Assembly: GCF_003732265.1 (NCBI RefSeq)
Contig: NZ_MOBK01000005.1
Span: 186,001-250,000 of the forward strand
Direction of reading: 5' to 3'
DNA from: Pseudomonas brassicacearum
GTDB taxonomy: Bacteria; Pseudomonadota; Gammaproteobacteria; Pseudomonadales; Pseudomonadaceae
DNA length: 64,000 nt
Below are positions 1-8,808 of this stretch, one piece after another; position 1 is the stretch's first letter; every line of letters begins with the position of its first letter. Both the position numbers and the translations under genes were made by a program. The notes under the pieces are model-generated. The model ran no database searches, was not told the DNA's origin, and saw only the letters and a program-made list of their open reading frames with translations.

Positions 1-1
1 T

Positions 2-403
2 CTGGCGCTGGGGTCGAAACCGGCACCAGGTGCGGTAGAGCTGGTGCGTGAGTTGGCCGGGCGCGGTTATCGCCTGGGCATTCTCACGCGCAATGCCCGG
101 GAGCTGGCGCACGTGACGCTGGAGGCCATCGGCCTGGCCGACTGTTTCGCGGTGGAGGATGTGCTGGGGCGTGATGAAGCACCTCCCAAGCCGCATCCCG
201 GTGGTTTGCTGAAACTGGCCGAGGCCTGGAACGTGCCGGCGAGCGAGATGGTGATGGTCGGTGATTACCGGTTCGATCTGGATTGCGGGCGGGCGGCCGG
301 GGCACGGACGGTGTTGGTGAATTTGCCGGATAACCCGTGGCCTGAGCTGACGGATTGGCATGCGGCGGATTGCGTGGCGTTGCGAGAAATGTTGTTGGCT
401 TGA
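2..403 (+). CDS. HAD-family hydrolase, 5' truncated by the window edge
   Basis: The frame is open to the left edge, so the true start and HAD motif I (the nucleophile DxD) lie outside the window. What remains shows motif II (ILTRN), a motif III lysine (PPKPHP) and the acidic motif IV GDYRFDLDCGRAAG, which bind phosphate and Mg2+. This pattern is typical of HAD-IA phosphatases such as phosphoglycolate-phosphatase-like enzymes. The substrate cannot be read from sequence. The internal GTG near base 44 is unlikely to be the start because the reading frame continues upstream with family-like residues. It converges on the alpha/beta hydrolase gene. Confidence 0.85.
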   Translation: MALGSKPAPGAVELVRELAGRGYRLGILTRNARELAHVTLEAIGLADCFAVEDVLGRDEAPPKPHPGGLLKLAEAWNVPASEMVMVGDYRFDLDCGRAAGARTVLVNLPDNPWPELTDWHAADCVALREMLLA

Positions 404-422
404 GGGCCTGCTCGCGAAAGGG
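403..422. repeat. REP fragment
   Basis: A short piece, GGGCCTGCTCGCGAAAG, matches the inner part of the REP elements found elsewhere in the window but lacks the GTGGGAGC head. It sits directly after the HAD gene stop. It is probably a decayed REP. Confidence 0.45.
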
Positions 423-443
423 CACTTTCAGGCACCACAAATC

Positions 444-1391
444 TCACTGCCCAAACACAACCTTCTGCCCCTCAGACGACGTCAACATCCCATCCCCGTT
501 ATGCCCAACCCCCGGCACTTCCACCAGCCGCTGGTTCACCCCACGCGGATTACGACGCAGCAAATAATCAAAGTAAAAATGCCCGCGAGCCAGCCGATTG
601 GTGCCCTGGGCTTCAGCCTCGCACCCCTTGTCCAGCGCCGCTTGCTGCGGGTCAGTGTCTTGCTGGCCGAGCAGATACGTCACGTCACGCTTGACGTAAT
701 TGCCTTCAATCTGTGGCGCCGTTTGCCCACTGGCATAGAGGGGTAAATCCGTCAGGCCATACTTCCAGCGGTTGAAACCGGGGCATTTCGCGTGATCGAA
801 CGCCACGGGCCGTCGCTCATCGAAATACGCATACGAGGAAGGGTTGGCGACCACATAACGGACTTTCACACCTGTTGGTTGATCATGAGCCAGCAAGGCA
901 TACCGCTGAACCACCTGAGCACCACCCGAATGACCAGCGACGACGATCTGTTTCACGTCCGGAAACTGTTGGCGGTCGCTGACCCTCGCGATGATCTGAT
1001 CCAGTGCCCCAAAGGAGCTCAGTGCAAACGGCGCTGTGGATAAACCGCCGGCCATCCAGTCGTTGCCCTGCCAGCGCAGTACGGAGTCCGCCACGGGATG
1101 CTGGGCGACATCGGTTTCATTGAGAAATTGTGGGGCGATGACCAGCGTGGTCTGGCTTTGTCCAGCCAGTTCAGCCGCCTGCTCGGCGCTCTGGCGGTAG
1201 GTTCCGGCGTTGCGCAGGCGGCCGTGGATAATGATCAGCACACGTTCGATTTTCGCTGGCGCGGCGCCGAGGCTCACCGCCATCTCGCCTTCTTTGAGCA
1301 ACAGCCGGCCGGGGCTGAGCTCTTTGACCGCGTGCTCGGCGGCTTGGGTGCTTGCGCAGGTAAACAGTACAGCTAACAGCCACTTATTCAT
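444..1391 (-). CDS. Secreted alpha/beta hydrolase
   Basis: 315 residues with an N-terminal signal peptide (MNKWLLAVLFTCASTQA, cleavage likely near residue 18), so probably periplasmic or exported. The alpha/beta-hydrolase fold is shown by the oxyanion strand VLIIIHGRLRNAGTY and the nucleophile elbow VVAGHSGGAQ, with a late GVGHNGDG that could carry the catalytic His. The substrate is unknown. Its ATG directly abuts the stop codon of the upstream zinc metallopeptidase gene (no gap), which suggests one transcript and translational coupling. Confidence 0.85.
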   Translation of the reverse strand: MNKWLLAVLFTCASTQAAEHAVKELSPGRLLLKEGEMAVSLGAAPAKIERVLIIIHGRLRNAGTYRQSAEQAAELAGQSQTTLVIAPQFLNETDVAQHPVADSVLRWQGNDWMAGGLSTAPFALSSFGALDQIIARVSDRQQFPDVKQIVVAGHSGGAQVVQRYALLAHDQPTGVKVRYVVANPSSYAYFDERRPVAFDHAKCPGFNRWKYGLTDLPLYASGQTAPQIEGNYVKRDVTYLLGQQDTDPQQAALDKGCEAEAQGTNRLARGHFYFDYLLRRNPRGVNQRLVEVPGVGHNGDGMLTSSEGQKVVFGQ

Positions 1392-2285
1392 TTACAGGTT
1401 TTTCGCCGCAAAGGTGTCGCACTGGCCCACCTGGCCTTGTGCAAATCCGGTTTTAAACCAGCGCACCCTTTGCGCTGACGTACCATGGGTAAACGAGTCC
1501 GGCACCACGCGGCCCTGTCCTTGCTGTTGCAAGCGGTCGTCGCCGATGGCGTTGGCGGCGTTCAGGGCTTCTTCGATATCGCCCGGCTCCAGCCAGTTCA
1601 GACGCTTTTGTGCATTGTTGGCCCAGACGCCGGCCAGGCAATCGGCCTGTAGCTCCTGACGCACGAGTAACCCGCCGTCGCCTTCCATTTGCCGGCCTTG
1701 GGCGCGGGCGGTCTGAATTTTCGCGGAAACACCGAGCAAGGTCTGAACGTGATGTCCGACTTCGTGAGCGATCACGTAGGCCTGGGCGAAGTCACCGGCG
1801 GCGGAGAAACGTTGCGACATTTCCTGGAAGAACGCCATGTCCAGGTAGACCTTCTGGTCGGCTGGGCAATAGAACGGACCGGTCGCCGAGGTTGCCAGGC
1901 CGCAGGCGGAATTGACGCGATTGCTGAACAGCACCAGGGTCGGGTTCTTATATTGCTTACCGGCCTGCTGGAAAATCTGTCCCCAGGTGTCTTCGGTATC
2001 GCCAAGGATCGAGCGCACGAATTCGGCGCCTTGATCGTTGGCCGGCGGCGCCTTGCGTGTTTGATTGGTGGCTGGCGCTGACTGCTCGCTCATTTGGCCG
2101 GTGAGTTGTCCGAGGATCTGCATCGGATCCTGGCCGGTGATCCAGCCAATCCCGACAATCAGGATGATCGCGGTCAGGCTCAGGCCCTTGCCGCCACCAA
2201 AGCGCATCCCGCCACCACCGCCGCCGACATCATCACCACGGGCGTCCACCACGTTGTCGCTGCGTCGGCCTTTTTTCCATAGCAT
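1392..2285 (-). CDS. Neutral zinc metallopeptidase (YpfJ family)
   Basis: 297 residues from the ATG at 2285, which has AGAGGA 8 bases upstream. The open frame extends to 2411, but those codons have no family character. The protein has a glycine-rich cytoplasmic N-terminus, one membrane segment near residues 37-53 (SLTAIILIVGIGWITG), then a periplasmic metallopeptidase domain with the zinc motif HEVGHHVQ and a downstream acidic residue in LQADCLAGVW. This fits the YpfJ/KPN_02809 family. It is the first gene of a two-gene unit with the hydrolase. Confidence 0.88.
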   Translation of the reverse strand: MLWKKGRRSDNVVDARGDDVGGGGGGMRFGGGKGLSLTAIILIVGIGWITGQDPMQILGQLTGQMSEQSAPATNQTRKAPPANDQGAEFVRSILGDTEDTWGQIFQQAGKQYKNPTLVLFSNRVNSACGLATSATGPFYCPADQKVYLDMAFFQEMSQRFSAAGDFAQAYVIAHEVGHHVQTLLGVSAKIQTARAQGRQMEGDGGLLVRQELQADCLAGVWANNAQKRLNWLEPGDIEEALNAANAIGDDRLQQQGQGRVVPDSFTHGTSAQRVRWFKTGFAQGQVGQCDTFAAKNL

Positions 2286-2526
2286 GTGGGAATCCTCTGA
2301 TTGTCCGTGGGGATGAGTGTTGCTGGTGTGGCGGAGCGGCGCCAGTCCGATCGTCCGGGTTTCACTTATTCCGGGCAGTATTCCAGACTTGTATGAACGT
2401 GGACTCACCATCGAATTCCGTCAGGCGCCGGGTTTTTATCGAATGAGTCGGTCTATCCTCGAGTTCCAGATTTCGCATTGCCGGGTACATCTTCTAGAAT
2501 CAGGCAAATTGTGTGTGGAACCTCCC

Positions 2527-3303
2527 ATGGCCGGCAGTCAGATCGAACGTGTTTTCAGTGTGCTGGAAAGCCTGACCAGTGACCCGCGTGGTCTGCCGAT
2601 GCAGACGCTGGCGGAACAACTGGAGATCCCGAAAAGCGCGACCCATCGCTTGCTCGCCGAGCTGATTCGGCTGGGCTATGTGCGACAGAATCAAGAGAAC
2701 CTGCGCTATCACCTGACCACCAAACTGGTGGCGATGGGGTTTCGTTATCTCTCGGGCAGCGGCGCCGATATCGTGCAGCCGGTGCTGGATCGCCTCGCGC
2801 AGGAAACCGGTGAACTGGTGCGCCTGGGCGTCATTGAAGGCGAGCGGCAGATCTGGATCGCCAAGTCCCAAGGTGCCCGGTCCGGCCTGCGTTACGACCC
2901 GGACATGGGCCGTGATGCGCCATTGTTCTACACCGCGTCGGGCCACGCGTGGCTGGCGTGCATGAGCGATGCCGAGGCGTTGTCGCTGGTCGAACGCCAG
3001 GGCGGGGAGCGGCCCAAAGACCTGGGGCCGAATGCGCCGCGTTCCAACATTGAACTGCTGGAGCGCCTGCGTCTGGCGCGAGAGCAGGGTTATGCCTGGG
3101 TGGAAGAGAGTTCGGCGGTGGGCACCTCGGCGATTGCTGCCGTGGTTCGGCACCCGAGCGAGGGGCGGGTCATGGGGGTGCTGAGCATCGCCGGGCCGAG
3201 CGCACGGATGCCGGGTGCGCGGTTGCATGAGTTGGCGCCGCTGTTGTTGAGGTATACCGAGGAGTTGTCGGCGGCGAGCCTTGCTTCAGAGTTGTTCAGC
3301 TGA
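2527..3303 (+). CDS. IclR-family transcriptional regulator
   Basis: 258 residues from the ATG at 2527. The N-terminal winged helix (residues about 6-65, IERVFSVLESLTSD...IPKSATHRLLAELIRLGYV) is typical of IclR proteins and is followed by the effector-binding domain (about 80-250). The open frame begins further upstream at 2317, but that part is not IclR-like. It precedes a DMT transporter and a quinate/shikimate catabolic cluster. Two IclR-type operator candidates lie at 3457-3471 and 5945-5967. This regulator, or the distant PcaR, could bind them; that link is inference. Confidence 0.88.
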   Translation: MAGSQIERVFSVLESLTSDPRGLPMQTLAEQLEIPKSATHRLLAELIRLGYVRQNQENLRYHLTTKLVAMGFRYLSGSGADIVQPVLDRLAQETGELVRLGVIEGERQIWIAKSQGARSGLRYDPDMGRDAPLFYTASGHAWLACMSDAEALSLVERQGGERPKDLGPNAPRSNIELLERLRLAREQGYAWVEESSAVGTSAIAAVVRHPSEGRVMGVLSIAGPSARMPGARLHELAPLLLRYTEELSAASLASELFS

Positions 3304-3325
3304 TTTGGGAGGCACCATCACTCTA

Positions 3326-3430
3326 ATGTGGGAGCGGGCTTGCTCGCGAAAACGGTGTATCTGTGAAGTAAATGTTGCCAGGCACACCGCTTTCGCGAGC
3401 AAGTCGAATCGTCGCACCGCCGCGCCCACA
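3326..3430. repeat. REP pair, second copy variant
   Basis: A standard REP head ATGTGGGAGCGGGCTTGCTCGCGAA is followed about 40 bases later by an inverted partner. The partner runs TCGCGAGCAAG and then carries an extra TCGAATCGTCGCACCGC block before ending CGCCCACA. It lies between the IclR gene and the DMT transporter promoter. Confidence 0.75.
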
Positions 3431-3456
3431 GTTTGATCGTTGTCGACTGTAAAGCC

Positions 3457-3471
3457 GTGCGATGTTCGAAC
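3457..3471 (+). promoter_or_regulatory. Candidate IclR/PcaR-type operator upstream of the DMT transporter
   Basis: GTGCGATGTTCGAAC differs at only two central bases from the reverse complement of the PcaR box as I remember it (GTTCGATAATCGCAC). It ends 77 bases before the DMT transporter ATG, where it could overlap the core promoter. A better-matched site lies at 5945-5967. Confidence 0.45.
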
Positions 3472-3548
3472 ACTTTCGGCCTATGCTTGTATTGGAATCT
3501 GGAACCAGGTTCTAAATTATTGGAATTCGCCAGGCACAAGGGAACCCC

Positions 3549-4427
3549 ATGACCGTCAGCACTCCGCTCTCCGGCGTAAACCAGCCCTTCAAAGGGATTT
3601 TGCTGATCGTCGTCGCCACCTTCCTTTTCTCCAGTCACGACGCCCTGTCCAAATACCTCTCCGGTTTCTATCCGATCGTCATGGTGGTCTGGGCGCGCTA
3701 TGTGGTTCACACCTTGTTGATGGCCGGGATTTTCCTGCCGCAATCCGGGGTGGGTGTGCTGCGAACCAAACGGCCAGGGCTACAAACGATGCGGGCGTTG
3801 TGCCTGTTGGGCACCAGTCTGTTTTTCACCACCGGTTTGCAATACATCCCGCTGGCCGAAGCCACGGCGGTCAACTTTCTTGCGCCGGTGCTGGTCACCG
3901 CGCTGTCGGTGCCGTTGCTGAAGGAACACGTCACCCGCGGCCAATGGATCGCGGTGATTTGCGGATTCGCCGGCGTGTTGATCATCGTCCACCCCGGCGG
4001 CGATCTGTTCACACCTGCAGTACTGCTGCCGCTCTGCTCGGCGCTGTTTTTCTGCTTCTATCAATTGCTCACCCGCAAGCTCAGCAACATTGACAGCCCG
4101 ACCACCAGCAACTTCTTCGCCGGCCTGTGCAACACCCTGGTGATGAGCGCGCTGGTGCCGTTCTTCTGGCAAGTGCCGAGCCTTGGGCATGGGCTGATGA
4201 TGGTGGCGCTGGGCGCGTGCGGGATGACGGCTCACTTGTTTCTGACCCAGGCGTTTCGCTACGCCGCGCCGGCGTTGCTGGCGCCGTTCGGTTATTGCCA
4301 GATTGTGTTTGCCGGTCTGCTGGGCTGGCTGCTGTTCGCCCACACGCCGACCCTGACCACCGTGGTCGGGATCGCGGTGATTTGCTGCAGTGGGTTGGCG
4401 GCGGCGTGGCAACAGAGTCGCCGGTAG
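3549..4427 (+). CDS. DMT-superfamily transporter (two EamA domains)
   Basis: 292 residues, about ten hydrophobic segments arranged as two EamA repeats (roughly residues 12-140 and 155-285), as in RhaT/YdcZ-type drug-metabolite transporters of the inner membrane. The start ATG has AAGGGA 6 bases upstream. The direction of transport and the substrate are not evident. Its position beside an IclR regulator and a hydroaromatic-acid cluster suggests export or uptake of an aromatic or related acid. It converges with the MFS permease gene. Confidence 0.85.
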   Translation: MTVSTPLSGVNQPFKGILLIVVATFLFSSHDALSKYLSGFYPIVMVVWARYVVHTLLMAGIFLPQSGVGVLRTKRPGLQTMRALCLLGTSLFFTTGLQYIPLAEATAVNFLAPVLVTALSVPLLKEHVTRGQWIAVICGFAGVLIIVHPGGDLFTPAVLLPLCSALFFCFYQLLTRKLSNIDSPTTSNFFAGLCNTLVMSALVPFFWQVPSLGHGLMMVALGACGMTAHLFLTQAFRYAAPALLAPFGYCQIVFAGLLGWLLFAHTPTLTTVVGIAVICCSGLAAAWQQSRR

Positions 4428-4433
4428 GAGAAA

Positions 4434-4461
4434 CAAAAAGCAGGCCTGAAATCAGGCCTGC
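4434..4461 (-). terminator. Intrinsic terminator of the MFS permease gene
   Basis: A nine-base stem GCAGGCCTG with loop AAAT is followed, on the minus strand, by TTTTTGTTT. It lies 15 bases beyond the permease stop codon in the convergent gap. Confidence 0.85.
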
Positions 4462-4475
4462 CGGGGGACGGACGA

Positions 4476-5816
4476 TTACTCGGTGGCGGTCGGAATCTTG
4501 CGCGGTGCCATGAAGTACATCCAGGTCAGGGCAATGAAATACATCGCCGGAATCAGGGTGAACAGCACGGTGTAGTTGTTGTTGGTGACGGTCAGGATGT
4601 GGCCGACCAACTGCGTCATGAACATCCCGCCGATGGCCGCGCACATGCCGCCAAAACCGAACACCGTACTCATCATGTGTTTAGGCGTGTAGTCCATCAC
4701 CAGGCTCCAGATGTTCGCGGTCCAGGCCTGGTGCGCGCCGATGGCCAGGGAGATGGCAAACACCGCGACCCACAGGCTGCTCGACCCCGCCGCCATGATC
4801 ACGCCGACGATGCAGCAGGCAAACAGGAACATCGACATCAACCGCGCCTTGATCGGATTCATCCCGCGACCGATCAGGAACGAGGAGAGGATCCCGCCAC
4901 CGACGCTGCCGAAGTCGGCGGTCAGGTAGATGATGATCAGCGGAATCCCCATCTGGGTCACGTTGATCCCCAGGTTGTATTGCTGATTTAGGAACGGCGG
5001 CAACCAGTACAGGTAGAACCAGAACACCGGCGCGGTCATCGAATAAGCCAGGGCGAACGCCCAGGTGCCACGCATGCGCAGGATTTTCGAGAACGGCACG
5101 CGGGCTTGTTCCGGTTCGACTTCGTTCTGGATGTAGTCCAGTTCCGATTGTTTGACGCTCGGATGATCTTCCGGGTTGAAGTATTTCAGACCCCAGAACA
5201 GCAACCAGATCCCGCCCAGTGCCGACATGCACAGGAACGCGGCTTGCCAGCCCCACACGTGCAGGATCAGCGGCAGCAACATGGGGGTGAACATCGCACC
5301 GACGTTGGTCCCGGCATTGAAGATGCCGGTGGCCACGGCGCGTTCGCCGGCCGGGAACCACAGTCGCGTGGTCTTCACGCAGGCCGGGTAGTTGGCGGCT
5401 TCGGTCAAGCCAAGGATGAATCGGCAAACCATGAAGCCCACCGCCGAAGTCGCGAGGCCGTGAGCGCCGGTGGCAATGCTCCAGAGCAGCACCGCGCAGA
5501 AGAACACGCGCTTGACGCCGACCCGGTCGATCAACCGGCCTTGCAGCACGAAACCGATTGCGTAGCCGACCTGGAACCAGAAGTTGATGTTGGCGTAGTC
5601 CATCGCCGTCCAGCTCATTTCCTTGGCGAGGATAGGCTGCATGACGCCGAGGGCGGCGCGGTCGATGTAGTTCAGGGTTGTCGCGAAAAACACCAGCGCC
5701 AGCATGCCCCAACGGGTTTTGCCGACGGCCATGGCGCCGCGGATCTTGTCGCCGATACCGCTGCTGGCAGGCGTCATGGAGGCGTGCTCCACGGGAGAAC
5801 TTTGAGAAGGAGTCAT
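4476..5816 (-). CDS. MFS transporter, probable quinate/shikimate/dehydroshikimate uptake
   Basis: 446 residues from the ATG at 5816 (GGTGGA a few bases upstream; a GTG three codons earlier is possible). Twelve predicted membrane segments, with the MFS loop motif after TM2 (GRLIDRVGVKRVFF) and the anion:cation symporter look of glucarate, galactonate and phthalate permeases (NYIDRAALGVMQP at the first segment). It is divergent from quiC across a 280-base region that carries a large palindrome. In P. aeruginosa the same arrangement (PA0241/PA0242) is known to me. The substrate is inferred from this context. Confidence 0.85.
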   Translation of the reverse strand: MTPSQSSPVEHASMTPASSGIGDKIRGAMAVGKTRWGMLALVFFATTLNYIDRAALGVMQPILAKEMSWTAMDYANINFWFQVGYAIGFVLQGRLIDRVGVKRVFFCAVLLWSIATGAHGLATSAVGFMVCRFILGLTEAANYPACVKTTRLWFPAGERAVATGIFNAGTNVGAMFTPMLLPLILHVWGWQAAFLCMSALGGIWLLFWGLKYFNPEDHPSVKQSELDYIQNEVEPEQARVPFSKILRMRGTWAFALAYSMTAPVFWFYLYWLPPFLNQQYNLGINVTQMGIPLIIIYLTADFGSVGGGILSSFLIGRGMNPIKARLMSMFLFACCIVGVIMAAGSSSLWVAVFAISLAIGAHQAWTANIWSLVMDYTPKHMMSTVFGFGGMCAAIGGMFMTQLVGHILTVTNNNYTVLFTLIPAMYFIALTWMYFMAPRKIPTATE

Positions 5817-5944
5817 GTAGTCCACCGATTATTTTTATGTGGTGTTCTGGGTCTTTGGTAACCGAGCCCGACGGTGCGTGACCGGTCTCAATGTGCAGTC
5901 GATGTTGCGCAGTGGACAAAAAATCGTCAATTCACCAACGGCCA

Positions 5945-5967
5945 TTGTGTTCGATAATCGAACACAA
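5945..5967. promoter_or_regulatory. Perfect palindromic operator between MFS permease and quiC
   Basis: Eleven-base arms TTGTGTTCGAT and ATCGAACACAA are separated by a single A. The core GTTCGATAATCGAAC matches the recalled PcaR box GTTCGATAATCGCAC at 14 of 15 bases, so an IclR-family protein is the likely binder. The site is 129 bases from one start codon and 130 from the other, so it can serve both divergent promoters. Confidence 0.7.
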
Positions 5968-6096
5968 AACTAACCGGGTAGTACACTTTAAATTGCTGTG
6001 TGAGTTCGTCCAGCCAATAATTCCTTCCAAGCTAAACGCAGACATAAAACGTGCGATATCGATAACAAGACTGTCTCCACCACCGGGAGTCGAAAC

Positions 6097-7998
6097 ATGC
6101 AGCGTTCCATTGCCACCGTGTCCTTGAGCGGTACCCTGCCGGAAAAACTCGAAGCCATTGCCGCCGCCGGTTTTGACGGGGTGGAGATTTTCGAGAACGA
6201 CCTTCTCTACTACGACGGTAGCCCACGGGAAATCAAACAGATGTGCGCCGATCTCGGGATCGCGATCACGCTGTTTCAACCGTTCCGCGACTTCGAAGGC
6301 TGCCGCCGTGACCGACTGCCGCGCAATCTGGAACGCGCCGAGCGCAAGTTCGACTTGATGCAGGAACTCGGCACCGACCTGGTGCTGGTGTGCAGCAATG
6401 CATCTGCCGACTCCATCGGTGATGAACAAATCCTCGTCGATGACCTGCGCCTGCTGGCCGAACACGCCGGCGCGCGCGGTCTGCGAATCGGTTACGAAGC
6501 GCTGGCCTGGGGCCGGCATGTGAACACTTATCAACAGGTGTGGAACATCGTCCGCCAAGCCGATCATCCGAGCCTCGGCGTGTTGCTCGACAGCTTTCAC
6601 ACGCTGTCGCTCAAGGGAGACCCGAGCGCCATCGCCGAGATTCCTGGCGACAAGATCTTCTTCGTGCAAATGGCCGACGCACCGATCCTCGCCATGGACG
6701 TGCTGGAATGGAGCCGGCATTTCCGCTGCTTCCCCGGCCAGGGCGAATTTGATCTAGCGGGTTTCCTCGCGCCGATCATCAAGAGTGGCTACACCGGCCC
6801 GCTGTCGCTGGAAATCTTCAACGACGGTTTTCGCGCCGCGCCGCCACGGGCCAACGCCGCCGACGGTTTGCGCTCCTTGCTGTACCTCGAAGAGAAAACC
6901 CGCCAACGCCTGGCGCAGGAAACTCAACCGGCACCCAACCTCGACATCCTGTTCGAGACACCCACGGCCAGCGAATACAACGGCATCGAGTTTCTCGAAT
7001 TTGCGGTGGATGAAAGCCTCGGCGCCAAGCTCTCCCATTGGCTGGAGCGACTGGGTTTCGTCAAGGCCGGGCAGCATCGCTCCAAGAGTGTGAGCTTGCT
7101 GCGTCAGGGCGATATCAACCTGATCCTCAACTCCGAACCGTATTCGTTTGCCCACAGCTTTTTCGAAGCGCATGGCCCCTCGCTGTGCGCCACCGCCGTG
7201 CGGGTCAAGGACAGCACCAGTGCGCTGGCCCGGGCCGTGGCTTACAAAGGCCAGCCGTATCGTGGACTGGTCGGCCCCAATGAACTGGAATTGGCGGCGG
7301 TGCGCGCACCGGACGGCAGCCTGATCTATCTGGTGGATCAGGAGGCCGACGTCTACGGCACCGACTTCAATCTGTACCCGACCACCGTGGCCAGCGGTGG
7401 CCTCAAGCGTATCGACCACATGGCCATGGCATTGCCCGCCGACAGCCTCGACAGTTGGGTGTTGTTCTACAAGAGCCTGCTGGATTTCGAAGCCGACGAC
7501 GAAGTGGTCCTGCCCGACCCGTATGGCCTGGTAAAAAGCCGCGCGCTGCGCAGCCGCGACAGTTCGATTCGCTTGCCGTTGAACATTTCCGAGAACCGCA
7601 ACACCGCGATCTCACACGCGCTGTCGAGTTATCGCGGCTCCGGTGTGCATCACATCGCGTTTGATTGCGATGACATCTTTGCGCAAGTCAGCCGTGCGAA
7701 AGAGGCGGGCGTGCCGTTGCTGGACATCCCGCTCAATTATTACGATGACCTCGCCGCGCGGTTTGACTTCGATGACGAGTTTCTCAGCGAGCTTGCGTAT
7801 TTCAACGTGCTGTACGACCGCGATGCGCAAGGCGGCGAACTGTTTCATGTGTACACCGAGCCGTTCGAAGGGCGGTTTTTCTTTGAAATCATTCAGCGCA
7901 AGAACGGTTATGCCGGTTACGGCGCGGCCAACGTCGCGGTTCGACTGGCGGCAATGGCCAAATCCCGCAGCGGTGCCATTCGTCAGGCCAAGTTGTAG
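6097..7998 (+). CDS. quiC: 3-dehydroshikimate dehydratase fused to an HPPD-like domain
   Basis: 633 residues. Residues 1-285 form a sugar-phosphate-isomerase-like TIM barrel that dehydrates 3-dehydroshikimate to protocatechuate. The metal ligands fall at E134, D165, Q191 and E239, the positions I recall for QuiC1. Residues about 290-630 form two vicinal-oxygen-chelate repeats resembling 4-hydroxyphenylpyruvate dioxygenase, with an apparent metal triad H441 (RIDHMAMA), H519 (GVHHIAF) and E597 (FFEIIQRKNG). It is the key catabolic step of the cluster and is divergent from the MFS permease. Confidence 0.93.
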   Translation: MQRSIATVSLSGTLPEKLEAIAAAGFDGVEIFENDLLYYDGSPREIKQMCADLGIAITLFQPFRDFEGCRRDRLPRNLERAERKFDLMQELGTDLVLVCSNASADSIGDEQILVDDLRLLAEHAGARGLRIGYEALAWGRHVNTYQQVWNIVRQADHPSLGVLLDSFHTLSLKGDPSAIAEIPGDKIFFVQMADAPILAMDVLEWSRHFRCFPGQGEFDLAGFLAPIIKSGYTGPLSLEIFNDGFRAAPPRANAADGLRSLLYLEEKTRQRLAQETQPAPNLDILFETPTASEYNGIEFLEFAVDESLGAKLSHWLERLGFVKAGQHRSKSVSLLRQGDINLILNSEPYSFAHSFFEAHGPSLCATAVRVKDSTSALARAVAYKGQPYRGLVGPNELELAAVRAPDGSLIYLVDQEADVYGTDFNLYPTTVASGGLKRIDHMAMALPADSLDSWVLFYKSLLDFEADDEVVLPDPYGLVKSRALRSRDSSIRLPLNISENRNTAISHALSSYRGSGVHHIAFDCDDIFAQVSRAKEAGVPLLDIPLNYYDDLAARFDFDDEFLSELAYFNVLYDRDAQGGELFHVYTEPFEGRFFFEIIQRKNGYAGYGAANVAVRLAAMAKSRSGAIRQAKL

Positions 7999-8100
7999 GA
8001 AAATCGTAAACACCGGGACAAACCGCTGCCACGCGGCTTCCTTCACTGTGCGCAGCGGCCCATAATCGCCAGCCTGTGCAGTGATGGCCGTGAGCCCGCA

Positions 8101-8778
8101 ATGACAATGACTTCAGAACGCTCCGCAGTGCCCGTCGAACCGATCGCCGAGCCCCGCAAGAGCCGCAAGAACAACCCGGAAAAGACCCGCGAGAACATCC
8201 TTCAAGAGGCGATTGTCGAGTTCGTCCAACAGGGGCTTTCCGGTGCTCGCGTCGATGCCATCGCCGAGCGTATCCACACCTCCAAACGCATGATCTATTA
8301 CTACTTCGGCAGTAAGGAACAGCTCTACGTCGAGGTGCTGGAAAAGCTCTACGGCGACATTCGCAACACTGAAAACCGCTTGCACCTGACCGAGCTGGCA
8401 CCGGTTGACGCGATTCGGCGCCTGGTGGAGTTCACCTTCGATCACCATGATCACAACGTCGATTTCGTGCGCATCGTCAGCATCGAGAACATTCACAATG
8501 CTGAATACGTGAAGCGCTCCGATGCGATCAAGGCCATGAACAATACGATCCTCGATGCACTGGGCGAGATTCTGCGTCGCGGTGCCGAGGAGGGGCTGTT
8601 CCGCGCAGGGCTTGTGCCGCTGGATGTGCATCTGCTGATCAGTTCGTTCTGCTTCTATCGCGTGTCGAACCGTCATACCTTCGGTGAGATCTTCCAGATC
8701 GACTTGCCGGACGAAGCCATCAAGCAGCGTCACCGGGCGATGATTTGCGAGTCGGTTTTGCGTTACCTGCAAGCCTGA
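8101..8778 (+). CDS. TetR/AcrR-family regulator of the quinate cluster
   Basis: 225 residues. A basic, flexible N-terminus (about 1-25) leads to a TetR helix-turn-helix at about 28-75 (TRENILQEAIVEFVQQG...IHTSKRMIYYYFGSKEQLY). The remaining helices form a ligand pocket that cannot be assigned. It follows quiC by 100 bases in the same direction and equals PA0243 in position. Regulation of quiC or of the divergent aroQ-aroE unit is likely, but inferred from location only. Confidence 0.9.
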   Translation: MTMTSERSAVPVEPIAEPRKSRKNNPEKTRENILQEAIVEFVQQGLSGARVDAIAERIHTSKRMIYYYFGSKEQLYVEVLEKLYGDIRNTENRLHLTELAPVDAIRRLVEFTFDHHDHNVDFVRIVSIENIHNAEYVKRSDAIKAMNNTILDALGEILRRGAEEGLFRAGLVPLDVHLLISSFCFYRVSNRHTFGEIFQIDLPDEAIKQRHRAMICESVLRYLQA

Positions 8779-8800
8779 GGTGAGGGGGGGGGCCCTCACC
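8779..8800. terminator. Hairpin between convergent TetR and dehydrogenase genes
   Basis: Inverted repeat GGTGAGGG / CCCTCACC in the 30-base gap between the two stop codons. There is no clear T-run on either side, so termination is uncertain. Confidence 0.35.
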
Positions 8801-8808
8801 GCATCCCC

